From NCBI GenBank assembly GCA_963921935.1, contig OY998176.1, positions 90,708,910 to 90,772,909 on the forward strand: DNA of 64,000 nt, read 5' to 3'. The notes beneath the pieces are model-generated. The model searched no databases and was not told where the DNA came from. It saw only the letters and a program-made list of their open reading frames with translations. Below, one piece after another: positions 31,850-43,575 of the stretch (position 1 is its first letter; each line of letters opens with the position of its first letter). This DNA comes from Galeruca laticollis (Eukaryota > Arthropoda > Insecta > Coleoptera > Chrysomelidae). A program made the translations under genes and the position numbers.

Positions 31850-33930
31850 TAGATTATCAGCAAATCAGTGACAACAGCCTCATACGTGGTTGAGAATCTT
31901 ATTATAATAGAAGAATTTACACTTCAAGTTTTCAAATTTTCGGTTAAAATTATTCTAAAATATTGGTCGGAGGATAGGATAGAGGTTACCCAAATACAAG
32001 CAAAATAAAACTGTGTTTTAGAATAGAAAAATATGAAAAGAAACTATCACCGGCTGGGAGTGTAACAGCTAGTGGCAACAGCCTCTGATCAGACCCACAC
32101 TCAGTTTTAACTTTTCCAAATTGCCGGTCAGACAAAACTATATACAGGTGAGAACTAAAATAGATCAAGGTAATCTAGAGAAAATTATTCTCGTTCCGAA
32201 ACGGAAACGGCTGGTAGCAACGGCCTCTGATCCGTTTCACAGTCGGTTTTCAATTTTTCAAATTTCCGGCCAGTTGCAACTATATTTAATTTTGAACTAA
32301 AATAAAATATGTAAGTAATCTAGAGAAAATTATGCGCGATCCGAAAGGGAAACGGCTGGTGGCAACAGACTCTGATCCGTTTTACAGTCGGTCTTTAGTT
32401 TTTCAAATTTCCGGTCAGTTAAAACTATATATAGTTCTAAAATAAGACAAATCTAAGTAATCTAGTGAAAATAATGCGCGGTCCGAAAGGGGAACGGCTG
32501 GTGGCAGCCGCCTCTGATCCGTTTCATAGTCGGTTTTCAATTTGTCAAACTTCCGGTCAGTTTATACTATATATAATCCTGAACTAAAATAAATCTAAGT
32601 AATCTAGAGAAAATTATGCGCGTTCCGAAACGGAAACGGCTGGTGGCAACAGCCTCTGATCCGTTTCACAGTCGGTTTCTAGCTTTTCAAATTTCCGGTC
32701 AGTTAAAACTATATATAATTCTGAACTAAAATAAATCTTAGTAATCTAGAGAAAATCATGCGCGTTCCGAAAGGGAAACGGCTAGTGGCAACAGCCTCTG
32801 ATCCGTTTTACAGTCGGTCTTTAGTTTTTCAAATTTCCGGTCAGTGAAAACTATAAATAGTTCTGAACTAAAATAAATCTAAGTAATCTAGAGAAAATTA
32901 TGCGCGGTCCGAAAGGGAAACGGATGGTGGCAACCGCCTCTGATCCGTTTCACAGTCGGTTTCTAGTTTTCCAAATTTCCGGTTAGTTGAAACTATATAT
33001 AATTCTGAACTAAAATAAATCTTAGTAATCTAGAGAAAATAATGCGCGTTCCGAAAGGGAAACGGCTGGTGGTAACTGCCTCTGATCCGTTTCACAGTCG
33101 GTCTTTAGTTTTTCAAATTTCCGGTCAGTTAAAACTATATATAAATCTGATCCAAAATAAATCTAAGTAATCTAGAGAAAATTATGCGCGTTCCGAAAGG
33201 GAAACGGTTGGTGGCAACAGCCTCTGATCCGTTTCACAGTCGGTTTTTCGTTTTTCAAATTTCTGGTCAGTTAAAACTATATATAATTCCAAACTGACAT
33301 AAATCTAAGAAATCTAGAGAAAATAATGCGCGTTCCGGAAGGGAAACGGCTGGTGGCAACACTCTGATCCCTTTCACAGTCGGTTTTTAGTTTTTCAAAT
33401 TTCCGGTCAGTTAAAACTATATATAATTCTAAACTAACATAAATCTAAGTAATCTAGAGTAAATAATGCGCGTTCCGAAAGGGAAACGGCTGGTGGCAAC
33501 AGCCTCTGATCCGTTTCAATGTCGGTCTTTAGTTTTTCAAATTTCCGGTCAGTTAAAACTATATATAATTCTGATCTAAAATAAATCTGAGTAATCTAGA
33601 GAAAATTATGCGCGTTCCGAAAGGGAAACGGCTGGTAGCAACAGCCTCTGATCCGTTTCACAGTCGGTTTTTAGTTTTTCAAATTTCCGGTCAGTTCAAA
33701 CTATATATAATACTAAACTAACATAAATCTGAGTAATCTAGAGAAAATAATGCGCGTTCCGGAAGGGAAACGGCTGGTGGCAACAGCCTCTGATCCGTTT
33801 CACAGTCGTTTTTCAACTTTTCAAATTTCAGGTTAGTTACAACTATATATAATTTTGAACTAAAATATATCTAAGTAATTTAGAGAAAATTATGTTTTCA
33901 AATGTCCGGTCAGTTAAAATTGTATAACAG
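31850..33930. repeat. Satellite array, about 142-bp unit, about 13-14 copies
   Basis: The phrase caacagcctctgat recurs near 32075, 32218, 32361, 32504, 32647, 32789, 32931, 33073, 33216, 33357, 33498, 33640 and 33782, a spacing of 141-143 bp. Central copies are nearly identical; copies at both ends (31850-32170 and 33830-33930) are degenerate, as expected for unequal exchange. Each unit holds a nested stem, GAAACGG...CCGTTTC around GGCTG...CAGCC, and the phrase ggtcagttaaaactatatata. There is no ORF through the array. Confidence 0.95.
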
Positions 33931-34462
33931 AGATGTTAATTTCTGAATAAAATAACAAAAGATCACAGTCGAAATAGAATCCAATTATCGAGGAGAAAAG
34001 CAAATAAAAATCTAATATGTATTTGGGCAATTTGACACAGGACAATAGGTATAACAATCTACATCGCAAAATTAAAATCAAAATGTTACTTCAATGTATT
34101 GAAGGCTCAGACCCCAATTCCAAAGAAACAAAATACAGAACGCGGTGATAAAAACTGTTTATGGAAATTGAATATAAAATTTCAAAACCCTGGTGAAATA
34201 AAATAAATTTCAACTTACTCAGAAAATACTGGACTGTCGGACACTTCACAAATATCAATTTTATATCTGATTACTGCCAAATTATCTCTCGATTCTACTA
34301 ACTCTCTCCCTTTTAAAACGCTCGGTTTTCGAATTTATAATTTGATTTCTACCTAAAATTTTTGGCGATAACGGTGGTGAGGGAATTAACTTGAATCGAT
34401 TGAATTACAAGAAGAAATATTAAGAAATATTTCTGCTATACTGGACGGCTTCGGTTTTAATT
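33931..34462. other. No feature identified
   Basis: AT-rich spacer between satellite and repeat R copy B; no gene or repeat was recognised. Confidence 0.4.
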
Positions 34463-34780
34463 AATATTATATATTAGGTACCAAGTGTCAAAAATGTTAC
34501 TTTAGTCACGAGTTTCACTAGGTACGAGTGGAGCGAAGCGGAACCAGTTCCGTGTGAAACGAGTGACTAAAGACGTTTCTAACACGCGGGAAGGAAAAAA
34601 CCATATTATATTTCAATTATATTCATTACATAACGGACGACGACTGACAGCTGACTGACAAATTAAATGACGCAGAATAACAAAATTATCACGCAACATG
34701 AAATTTAACATACAAAAGATACACTTGATTTGACGTTTAAAATACAAAAGATAAACGAGATGTGACTTTTCGAATTCTAA
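34463..34780. repeat. Dispersed repeat R, copy B, left part
   Basis: Homologous to 1660-2096. It contains a foldback at about 34495-34570 with arms ctttagtcacgagtttcac / gtgtgaaacgagtgactaaag around the apex gagcgaagcgg. It ends at CTAA 34777-34780, where piggyBac pB2 is inserted, and resumes at 37257. Confidence 0.75.
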
Positions 34781-37256
34781 CCTTCGGATGTAGAAGGGGG
34801 GTACAAATGTACCCCACATACTGTTTTTTGGGCGTATTTTTTGCATTTTGCTTAGAATCATAAAATGCTGCTGAGTAATCCTCAGTTGGACCCTCATTTA
34901 TCAGTACATATATGGAAAAACAATTTTTTGTTATTTTTTTTTAAATAAATGTGAAAATAATTAGGTGGGGTACATATAATACCCCATTCGGCATCCATGT
35001 ATTTTTTTATTAGTCTTGAAAGCAAGGTTGGCAATGCTGTTTCAGATAACGTAACTTTGCGTCCGACTCGTATTAGTTGTAGGCAAAGCCGACCGTTGCC
35101 GAGGCGCTCATACGGCACGTACACACAGACATATTTATTTTAGTTAGTATTATTTGATACGCGTGCTGAGACTGTTACTCATGTTTCGTCGTGAGTCGGT
35201 GTTGCGATATGTCGCCGAAAAGGAAATTGGATTTATCTACAGAAACAGATCGTGCAACTGTCTTGCAGTGGGTTGATGAGAGTGATGAGGGTGAGAACGT
35301 TTTAGAAACAGATTCGGAGTGTTCTGAGTTAGAAGACAACATAAAAATTCAAGATGTTAAACCTGAGATTTGTGAGGTATGCTATTTTGATATGAACTTT
35401 ATTGAAAAATGTACATAGTATATCTACTTTTAAACTGATGAAGTAAATCATCAAATTGATGATAGTGATCCTACATATGTATCAAAAAATGGATCAGTTT
35501 GGAACAGAAAGGCCCCTAGACTCGCACGAACGGCAATGCAAAATATAATCACAAGAAAACCAGGACTCACTTCGACGTCAGAAAATATTTCTTCCCTATC
35601 CGATTGCTTCAAATTGTTCATTGACGATGAAATAGTTCAAATTATTGTTGAGTGCACTAACCAAAAAGCTGATAAATATGTGGAATGGAACACTAAAAAC
35701 CCTAACAAACAACGTCAATGGCAACCTGTAGACCCTGTTGAAATGTATGCCGCATTTGGTATTTTGATCATAGCTGGGGCGCTAAAGGCAAACAGAGACC
35801 CTATTCACTCCCTTTGGACTAAAAATCCACTTTTTAGTAGGCCGATATTTCCTGCATCAATGGCGCGTGATAGATTGGTCAACATTTTACGTTTTATACG
35901 ATTTGATGATCTTACAACTAGAGCAGAGCGCAGAAAACTAAATTGGCTGCTTTTAGAAATGTCTTCGAAAAGTTTGTAGGACATTGCAAAGAACACTATT
36001 TGCCCAACTCGCATCTTACAGTTGACGAGCAACTAGTATCTTTTAGAGAAAAGTGTCCCTTCCGAGTTTATATGAAATCGAAGCCCGCTAAATACGGAAT
36101 CAAAATTTGGGCTCTTGTGGATAAAGACTCAACATATGCTCTAAACCTTCAAATTTACACGGAAAAGGATGGAAATGAACCAGAAAGTGACCAGGGAAAA
36201 AGAGTGGTTCTCGACCTAGTTGAAGGTCTTGAAGGTGGTTACGGAATAACAATTGATAACTTTTTCACCAGTATTCCTCTTGCTTTTGAACAAAAATCTG
36301 ACCCTATGTGGAACCATGAGGAAGAACAAACAGGATATTCCTCCAGTTCTTCTACCACATCCTTCAAAAACCGAGAAGTCTTCCGTATTTGCATTTCAAG
36401 ATAAATATACCTTAGTTTCATATGTTCCTTCTAAAAATAAAGCCGTCATTCTTCTCAGCACTGAGCACCATGATGACAAAATTTCGGGAGAAGAGACCGA
36501 ATATAAGCCAGAAATAATTCTACATTACAATGACACAAAAGGCTCGGTTGGCACCATTGACAAAATGGTAAATGAATACTCGGTGAAAAGATCGATCAAA
36601 AGGTGGCCATTTGTTTTGTTCCACAATCCAATTGACATTGCTTGTCTAAATGCATTTGTGTTGTGGATAACAAAAAAACCCCAGCTTAGTACAACTGCTA
36701 CACATAAACGCAGGGACTTTTTACTAGACATGGGACAGCAACTTATAAAACCCTATGTTGAAAGACGACTACAAGCGGGTGTGACGTTTCACAAACGTAT
36801 ACTAAATGCAATGTCTGATTTTATAGGCACCTTAGATCGTGAAGCTAGTACAAAAATCGCGGGCAATCAAAAATCCATGGGAAGGTGTGTATCCTGCCCT
36901 AGACAATATGACAAGAAGAGCAGAAGTAAGTGTGACAGATGCAGAAACTTTGTTTGTCCTGATCATCATGTAACTACGAAATCAAAAATTTGTTCAAAAT
37001 GTAGTTTATTGGATCCAGATTTTTCTAATTATCTTCGTCATGTAAAATATCATTTTTTGTATTTCTTGATTATATTTGTATCGAATTTGCTACTAAAATT
37101 ATATTAAAAAACAAATATTGCTTTTTTATTATTTAGATATAAAAAATAATGAAAATATAGAATATTTTGAGAGTTGTAAAGCGAAAAAAAATGTGGGGTA
37201 CACAATGAACCCCCTCCGGCATCTTCGCAGATGCGCGACCCTCCGGCATCCGAAGG
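34781..37256 (+). mobile_element. piggyBac element pB2 with terminal inverted repeats
   Basis: Starts CCTTCGGATG (34781-34790) and ends CATCCGAAGG (37247-37256), perfect 10-bp terminal inverted repeats. CTAA flanks both sides (34777-34780 and 37257-37260) in place of the usual TTAA; copy A of the host repeat has TTAA at the same place. Length is 2476 bp. Subterminal palindromes of the GGGGTACA...TGTACCCC type lie at about 34796-34813 and 34974-34990, and a related one near 37194-37212. The CTCCGGCATC phrase is repeated at the right end. Confidence 0.9.
35209..37107 (+). pseudogene. pB2 piggyBac transposase
   Basis: The likely start is ATG 35209 (MSPKRKLDLSTETDRA) with an acidic N-terminus. 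Two in-frame stops (TAG at 35416, TAA at 35431) follow, then the same frame continues through 35979 (LARTAMQNIITRKPG, FRFIRFDDL-like FIRFDDLTTRAERR). A frameshift near 35940 leads to LTVDEQLVSFREKCPF (first catalytic Asp) and YGITIDNFFTS (second). Another shift near 36290 leads to YNDTKGSVGTIDKM, where the third site appears as Gly-Ser-Val-Gly in place of Gly-Gly-Val-Asp, so the catalytic Asp seems lost. The C-terminal Cys-rich domain (CVSC, CDRC, CPDHH, CSKC) is intact. The whole gene would be about 630 residues. Inactive. Confidence 0.85.
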
Positions 37257-37345
37257 CTAAACACTAGTGATTAAAGAGTCGATTCGTACATGTCAAACCC
37301 GTGGTCAAAGTGCGATTTTAGTAGTGGAAGTAGAAAAAATAGTTT
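37257..37345. repeat. Dispersed repeat R, copy B, right part
   Basis: ctaaacactagtgattaaagagtcg and the following blocks match copy A at 2084-2096 plus 14649-14725. This copy shows the site that Gypsy-1 occupies in copy A as uninterrupted. Confidence 0.75.
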
Positions 37346-37639
37346 ATATACCGGGCGCCCTCGATCATTTAAATTTTGAAAAGCGGAATTTAATACATTT
37401 TACATATTTCCTTAAATGGTAAATCACGGCTTTTGAGTACCTAATTAAATAAATACTTAAATTAATATCACGGGCCTGAAACGGTACCAGAAATCAAAGT
37501 TAAAAAGTAAGTTACGAGTTATATCCACTTATTAAAATTAATATACCATCGGACATGCTTCAAAAAAAATAACTCGTTACAATACATGTCAGCTGGAGAT
37601 TATATTCGAAGTGTTTATAGTAGATAAGGTAATATCTAT

Positions 37640-38539
37640 TTGCCTTTAACTTCGAAAGTTATTAAAAGTTGGTTCAGTACGTCTATTTAGAATGAAGAGA
37701 TTTTTGTTAGTAATGTTATCATAAAAAGACTCATCTTCAGTGCTAATATCTTTGCTGCCCCAGCTTACGTGGTGAGAGTTTGAATCGCAGCCTATTACTA
37801 ATTCAAGGTTCTGGGTGAGACAGTGGTCCACAATGTCCTCCACCTCGTTTATTGGCGGTGGTTTAGCTGCGTCTGTGGGGAGGTATGCGGATGCCAGTAT
37901 TATCACTTTCTTTTGACCTTTCTGTACATATTTAACCTTTGCTACCGTTAGGTAGGAGGACGAAAAATGCGTCAGTGGGTAGGTCTTAAAATTCCGAGGG
38001 ACATATTATATGGCCGTCTTAAGTTGCTGATTGCTTGGGAAGCTGAAAATTAAACTTTTTGGATTATTTAGACCCATGACTTTGGTTGGTCTTATACACG
38101 GTTCTTCTCACCGGCTTTCTTGCAAGACCCTGCCGCCTTCGGAAGCACTTAATGAGAACAGGTCTAACAGAAATTGACGAGTGTAGATTCTATCGGGAGG
38201 ATGATGAAACTCTGGGTCACCTAGTTCTAGAATGCCTCGCCATTGCAAGCCAACGCAAGAAACGGTTTGGACAAGAAACTAGTAAGAGTGATTATATAAC
38301 CTCGTTGAAGCCGTACCCAAGTACATTAGAACCCTGGAACTGGAAAGCGAGCTGTAGTAGTAGCTAGAACAGCTCTTACAATAAATCTTAGGTTTCAGTG
38401 CATTGTAGTCCCGTTGAAATCTACAGGGTTCTTGGATAAGTGCTATTGTGTTCACATCAGGGTGGCAGCATAGTGTTGCCGAAGCCACCTTTTTGTGTTG
38501 AAGGTTACACCGAATAAATCTTAACTTTTTATTGTCCAT
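37640..38539 (-). pseudogene. LINE endonuclease 5' region, interrupted by a LINE-1 relative
   Basis: Minus strand. The start is at 38539 with MDNKKLRFIRCNLQHKKVAS, the N-terminus of an apurinic-type endonuclease, through NTIALIQEP (catalytic Glu) at about 38434. The frame resumes below 38106 with CIRPTKVMGLNN, a stop, YLTVAKV, then 37646-37906 (ASAYLPTDAA, LELVIGCDSNSHHVSWGS). The motifs are close in style to LINE-1 at 3803, which starts later in the domain. The gene is cut at about 37646, so only the endonuclease remains. The interruption at 38107-38424 is a separate insertion. Confidence 0.8.
38107..38424 (+). mobile_element. 5'-truncated LINE-1 family copy
   Basis: The plus-strand sequence encodes FLARPCRLRKHLMRTGL, then RFYREDDETLGHLVLECLAIASQRKK, nearly the same as the LINE-1 tail at 6570-6830, and ends in a matching 3' untranslated region. 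Flanking acggttctt (38098-38106) and agggttctt (38425-38433) are the target duplication with one mismatch. The Cys of the RFCGE motif is Tyr here. It was inserted into a LINE endonuclease lying in the opposite direction. Confidence 0.85.
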
Positions 38540-38604
38540 CTCTGCTTGATGATGGTGAGCTCAGTGTGCTACGACTAGAAGTCATTACGAGGCAATATTC
38601 CAGT

Positions 38605-39840
38605 ATTCAAATGTCAGATTTTCTCCCATAAACTTACTCAAATGGTGTGAAACCGTGGCATTAGTTCGGTGTTGTATTATAACAATAAGCATATGCGCAC
38701 CGATCATCCTTTGTCTCATTTAAAATTATTTTTACATACTCGTTAAATGTTCTTATAGATTCGCGATGATAGGCGGTAGAAAAGTTATGATTAATATTAA
38801 GTAGTTCTGTTAATTTCTTCATGATCTAATTCTTACACTCTGTTCTTTGGTATGTTCCTAATTCTTTCATTAAACCGTAAGTTGGTATGAAAATGTCAAA
38901 TATTCCTCTTGCAATTATATGAGCCTCTTTGTCTTGATCTATCTATCATAATTACATACTTTATAAGTTCACCTCACATCATTATACAATAGTGATTACA
39001 TGTCTGTATACATATGGTAGAACGGTTTTATAAACTATATGACAATGTTTTCTTTGTTGCCTGGTTTTGCTCTGTTAATTTGAGAGTCGTGACACTTCTT
39101 AACATAATTTCTCACATCTTCTTCCATGTTTTTCCATCTAAAATGCGCACTCATTTTTTTCAGCAAAATGTTATTTCCGTCATTACCTCAAAACATGGGA
39201 TCATGGTGATGTCTTTCTAGAATCTGCTGTGTTTCTTCCTTTTGCTCTACCATTCTTGGTACTTTGCAAATGCATATTTGTATATTCCTTAAAACTTTGT
39301 TACGTTCATCTATATATTCTTATACTCTCCAACTCTTGAACATGTGATCATTTTCATATTTCTTCATTATTTTTCCCTTGTTTTCCACCGTTAGCCTACC
39401 AAGCTTTTCCAACTTTTGTCCTAAGTCGGAGTTATATAATTCGGTATTTAGAGCTTCGCTAAATTTCAACCTGTTTGTGATCCGTACGCTCATACTTAGC
39501 GAAACAGGGTTCTCTTAAGAATGTAAGATTGGTAATTTATGATCCTCTAAATTATTTCAAACTTCCATGACGGAAAGTTTTTCTATTGGCAATTCCCGTG
39601 CCTTATATTCCGGTGTACATTCTTTTATTTTCTGAGTGCTCTCCTTACGAGTCTGAGCTCTAGTGATTGCTAAGGTGTGTGATTTCTCTATGTACAAACT
39701 TGGAGCTGTTTCATCGATATACTTGAAATACTGTCTGCATAATTTAATTTTCTGTCACGTACTGTATTGCGAAATTATATTCTTCGTGCTCAAGTCTTAT
39801 TCTTATGAGTTTAGATGTGGGTTCTATCATTGAAAATGTG
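38605..39840 (-). pseudogene. Gypsy-4 RNase H end and integrase, heavily decayed
   Basis: Minus strand; no long ORF remains, but the parts read in order. The RNase H end (SKLIRIRLEHEEYNFAIQYV, complement of about 39760-39825). The integrase zinc region (ILERHHHDP near 39197-39222, then FRWKNMEEDVRNYVKKCHDS near 39080-39140, second Cys replaced by Ser). The integrase core (IFIPTYGLMKELGTYQRTEC near 38820-38890, catalytic Asp replaced by Tyr; LNINHNFSTAYHRES near 38770-38810; AYCYNTTPN and HGFTPFE near 38640-38695). This is a Ty3/Gypsy-type element of a lineage different from Gypsy-1 and Gypsy-2. No LTR was recognised. Confidence 0.7.
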
Positions 39841-41940
39841 TTGTATCGATAGTGGTGGAGTAAAACAAGGCAGAATAGTATGTAATGTAGATAGTTGATA
39901 AGACCCATAACGACCATACATTATAGGGTGGAAATAAACCATCTCGGCAAATATCATTAGGTTTTATTTACACACTAAATAACACTTAAATTATACTAAT
40001 GCTTGACCTGTAATTTATTACCAATAACATACATTGTGATTTATTAATAACGATAAACAAAATATTAATTGATTGATAGATGTTTACAATTCTTACTTTT
40101 ATAGTAAATATTTAAAAAATGTTTTATAAATATATTCTACAATTTATTGCGAATATCTCTTACTAATATGTGTTAAGTTGATTATAATATTATAAATAGT
40201 TAAACAATTGTTCGAGTTGCACCAACATCGACAGGGTCTGAGTTCATATCAGTTCGTAGGAACTGTTTCTGACCTTCTGGGTTAATAACCACTATACACT
40301 CTCTTCTCATTTTCGCGAAACATATAAACTCCTGTCACACAGTATGCTAGGAATTCCCAAAAATCAGGTTTCATACTAAGTTCATCAAGTAGAAATATTT
40401 TTCAAATTAAACATTATCTTATAGATAGAATACGTTGACGTGTCGTTTCCAAACATAAAAAGACGTATAGCAAGAGAACAAAATATCTTCCTTTTCCTTG
40501 AAATTTGTGAGATAACAAGATGTATTCATTGTAATGAGAATAATGGGAAATTTAAGGAATTACACGAAAATGCAATGAACTGTTATCTGAATTCATTAGT
40601 GTCTTCGCAATTCAGTGAATAAGTTTAATGAGTATACGCTCAATAGATCTCGGAGGAAACTAAATTGAGATAATACAGAGGAAGAGAGGCAAATTACTTG
40701 AAAAATTAGGAAATTTTCGAAATACAATCACAGAACAGTTACTTGTTTGAAAAGATTGATTGTTCAATTAACGTGTACCTTTATAACCTCCAGTAGTAAC
40801 AAAACCGGAAGAAAGTTTATTTTTTGAATAAAGAAGTTTTGGCTTAGAATCATTTGAATAAAGTTGATCGAGACTAGGAACTAATTTTTCATTTAACAAT
40901 AAATTTGGATCACGAAAACTATATTCTCTAGACTACTATGATCACGCATCTCATGAATAAGATAATATTCGCAAGTGAGATGATTTTATTTTGTCCTTAG
41001 AATTATTATAAATATATACTACCAAAACTGCCATATACGGATATCAGTGAAACTTTGCGCCGTATACACATCTCAAGTGATTCTAGCAAGAATAAAGTTT
41101 CCATTTAACAAATAATTAAAAGAAATAAAATCTAATTTTTGATATCACGTTAAATACCATGTCGTTTATTAAATTTACCCAACTTCTTCTATTTTCAATT
41201 GATACTTACAAAGAAATATTTATCCAAATAATTCTCAATTTATTGACTGAAATTTACTCAGATAAAATTTTTATGTATACATAGTTATTTACCAATAGTA
41301 CTTTTCATCACATGACAAGCGCATGCGCTACCGCCATGTTGAAAGAGAGGTAGTTTAAAAGTTTCTTACTGTTTTGTGCAATAATAACTGAGAAAGCAAT
41401 ATTATCTCCACAAACAAATCCATCATTCAAACAAAATATTTATCAATCTGTACCTGTTAACAATTCAGTTTAAGCGCATAATTGTAAACAATCAAATATG
41501 TGATTGAAGTGTCATTGGTGTTTTCAAGAAAGCAATATCAGTAAGTTGATTGTGAGGTTAGCTGTCAATACAATCTATTATCTAAATAAAATTAGGTAAG
41601 TGATTATTGAATTCTAATTAACAACAAATATTTCCCTCATGTGTGAAAATTCCGTAAGAGGAGTGCAATTATCGATTGATTACAGCGGTAACTGTACTGT
41701 AGAAACCGAAAGAGCACTGCGATAACTGCATTGTTTACGTATCCACGGTAATCCCATTGTGAATCCATGATCATTAAAAATAAAATCAGTTTGACAAGTA
41801 AAGTCAAAAAATATTTTTAAAAATGTCTCGTTTCGGATGTGATTCATTGGGAATTATAGAAAATAAAGTGATGGAAAGCGAACCAAATAACACTAAACAC
41901 AACAGACAATACGTGTGGCGACAGTTTATTACAATATTTG
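39841..41940. other. No feature identified
   Basis: AT-rich, short ORFs only. A small hairpin (TATTCGGG...CCCTGAATA) lies at about 41941-41965 just before the foldback element. Confidence 0.4.
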
Positions 41941-41966
41941 TATTCGGGAAATATTGCCCTGAATAC

Positions 41967-42168
41967 ACTCGTGCATCAAAATAACCAGATAATTTTGCAT
42001 TCGAGCGTTTTGTCTTGGAAAAACTGCATTCGGTCATTTTCATATTTTGTGAAAAGACCCCTCCACCTTCGGTGTCGGGCTCTTTCTCCAAAATATGAAA
42101 ATGAACTCATGCAGTTTTTAGACAACACGCTGTCATGCAAAATTATCGGTATTTTTTATGCACTCGTG
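41967..42168. repeat. Long foldback element, apex CTCCACCTTCGGTGTCG
   Basis: An inverted repeat of about 200 bp. Matching blocks from outside inward are ctcgtgcat, gataattttgcat, gttttgtctt / gtgttgtct, aaaaactgcat, and cattttcatattttg, each with its complement in mirror order on the right. The apex CTCCACCTTCGGTGTCG (42061-42077) contains a small CACC-TTC-GGTG stem. There is no ORF. The same apex occurs in the element at 52344-52562. Confidence 0.85.
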
Positions 42169-43059
42169 CAATTACTTCCGATAATTTATTGTTATCACAA
42201 GTAGAAACTCTAAAATAAACATCAAGGTTGATAATTAATATTAATAATAATATCGAAATGCAAAATTTTTCTGTGCTATAAACATATTACATTTATCATA
42301 GAATTACGCGTGTATGTTACTACAATAATATATATATTACAAGTTAGGTTTAGAAAAATTTATAAAATATCTTTTTCAAAATAATACATTATGAATGGGC
42401 TTTAAATGATTTATATCGTACATTACTCGCACATCGACACCTTTTTATTTTTCCTTTCCGTACAGATATTACAATTACAGCCATCTTGAAAAATTTACTT
42501 TTCAATTAATTAAGATATTTATTTTAGTTTTCTTCTAATTTTTTTTATAAGTAGTATTTGTTTAATACTTTTTGATTTTAACTATGTGTACACAGGTATT
42601 TTAACATACTTATTTACAATACAGTACGAATAAGATGGCTGAACTTCACGCTTGCGCACAAAATAAATTGGCGATGAAAAGGTCTATTAATTTTAAGCTG
42701 ACCCAAAAAACATTTGGCTAAAAAAATATTTTAGACTCAGCCCAATTTCTGCACTCTCACACCTAAATGTATATATAGAAACTTTATGTGAATAAATTTC
42801 AGTCAATAAATCGATAATTATTTGGATGCATTTTTCTTTGTAAGTATCTGTTTTTGATTATATTCCTAGCTGATTTTCGTCGACTGGCGTAGACATTCAA
42901 CTAGATGAATAATCGTAATTTGACAAAATTATTTTCGAAATTAATAATTCATTATGTACAAATTTACAAGAATGGTACAAAGTTATGAATGCTGAACTTC
43001 GGTGGTTTCAGATCGGAAGACACTTTATGTTTAGATTTAATGAAAATTGAAACTAACTT

Positions 43060-43575
43060 TGTTATTGAGTGTTGAACTCGTTTCGATGAGTATAAGAACT
43101 TTGTTATTGAGCGTTGAGCTCGATTCGATGAGTGTGTAAAACTCGCGTTGATGTATAGTAGAACTTTGTTATTGAGCGTTGAGCTCGATTCGATGAGTGT
43201 GTAAAACTCGCGTCGATGAATAGTAGAGCTTTGTTATTGAGCGTTGAGCTCAATTCGATGAGTGTAAAACTCGCGTCGATGAGTGTAAAACTAATTTTGT
43301 TATCAAGAGTATTGAACTCGCTTCGATGAGTGTAAAAAACTGACTTTGTTGTTGAGTATTGAACTCGTTTTGATAAGTGTAAAACTTTGTTATTGAACTC
43401 GTTTCGATGAGTGTAAAACTTTGTTATCGAGAGTATTGAACTCGCTTCGATGAGTGTAAAACTTTGTTATCGAGAGTATTGAACCCGCTTTGATGAGTGT
43501 AAAACTTTGTTATTGAGCGTTGAGCTCGATTCGATAAGTGTAAAACTCGCGTAGATGAGTAGTAGAACTGATGAG
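43060..43575. repeat. Complex minisatellite
   Basis: Repeated phrases actttgttattgagcgttgagctcg, attcgatgagtgtaaaactcg and cgtcgatgagtagta alternate in units of about 35-65 bp over 500 bp. The order of sub-units varies from copy to copy, so it is a higher-order, imperfect minisatellite. It shows no coding frame. Confidence 0.9.

Noticed and set aside
31850..33930. CRISPR-like array
   Set aside because: The whole 142-bp unit repeats, without unique spacers between short repeats, and the setting is an animal genome. It is a satellite.
35377..35465. Short intron in the pB2 transposase (gtatgc...ag)
   Set aside because: The acceptors tested leave a stop or the wrong frame, so two in-frame stops are the simpler reading.
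40440..40622. 60-codon ORF with Cys and His residues
   Set aside because: The CxxC-like spacing is weak and there is no flanking support.
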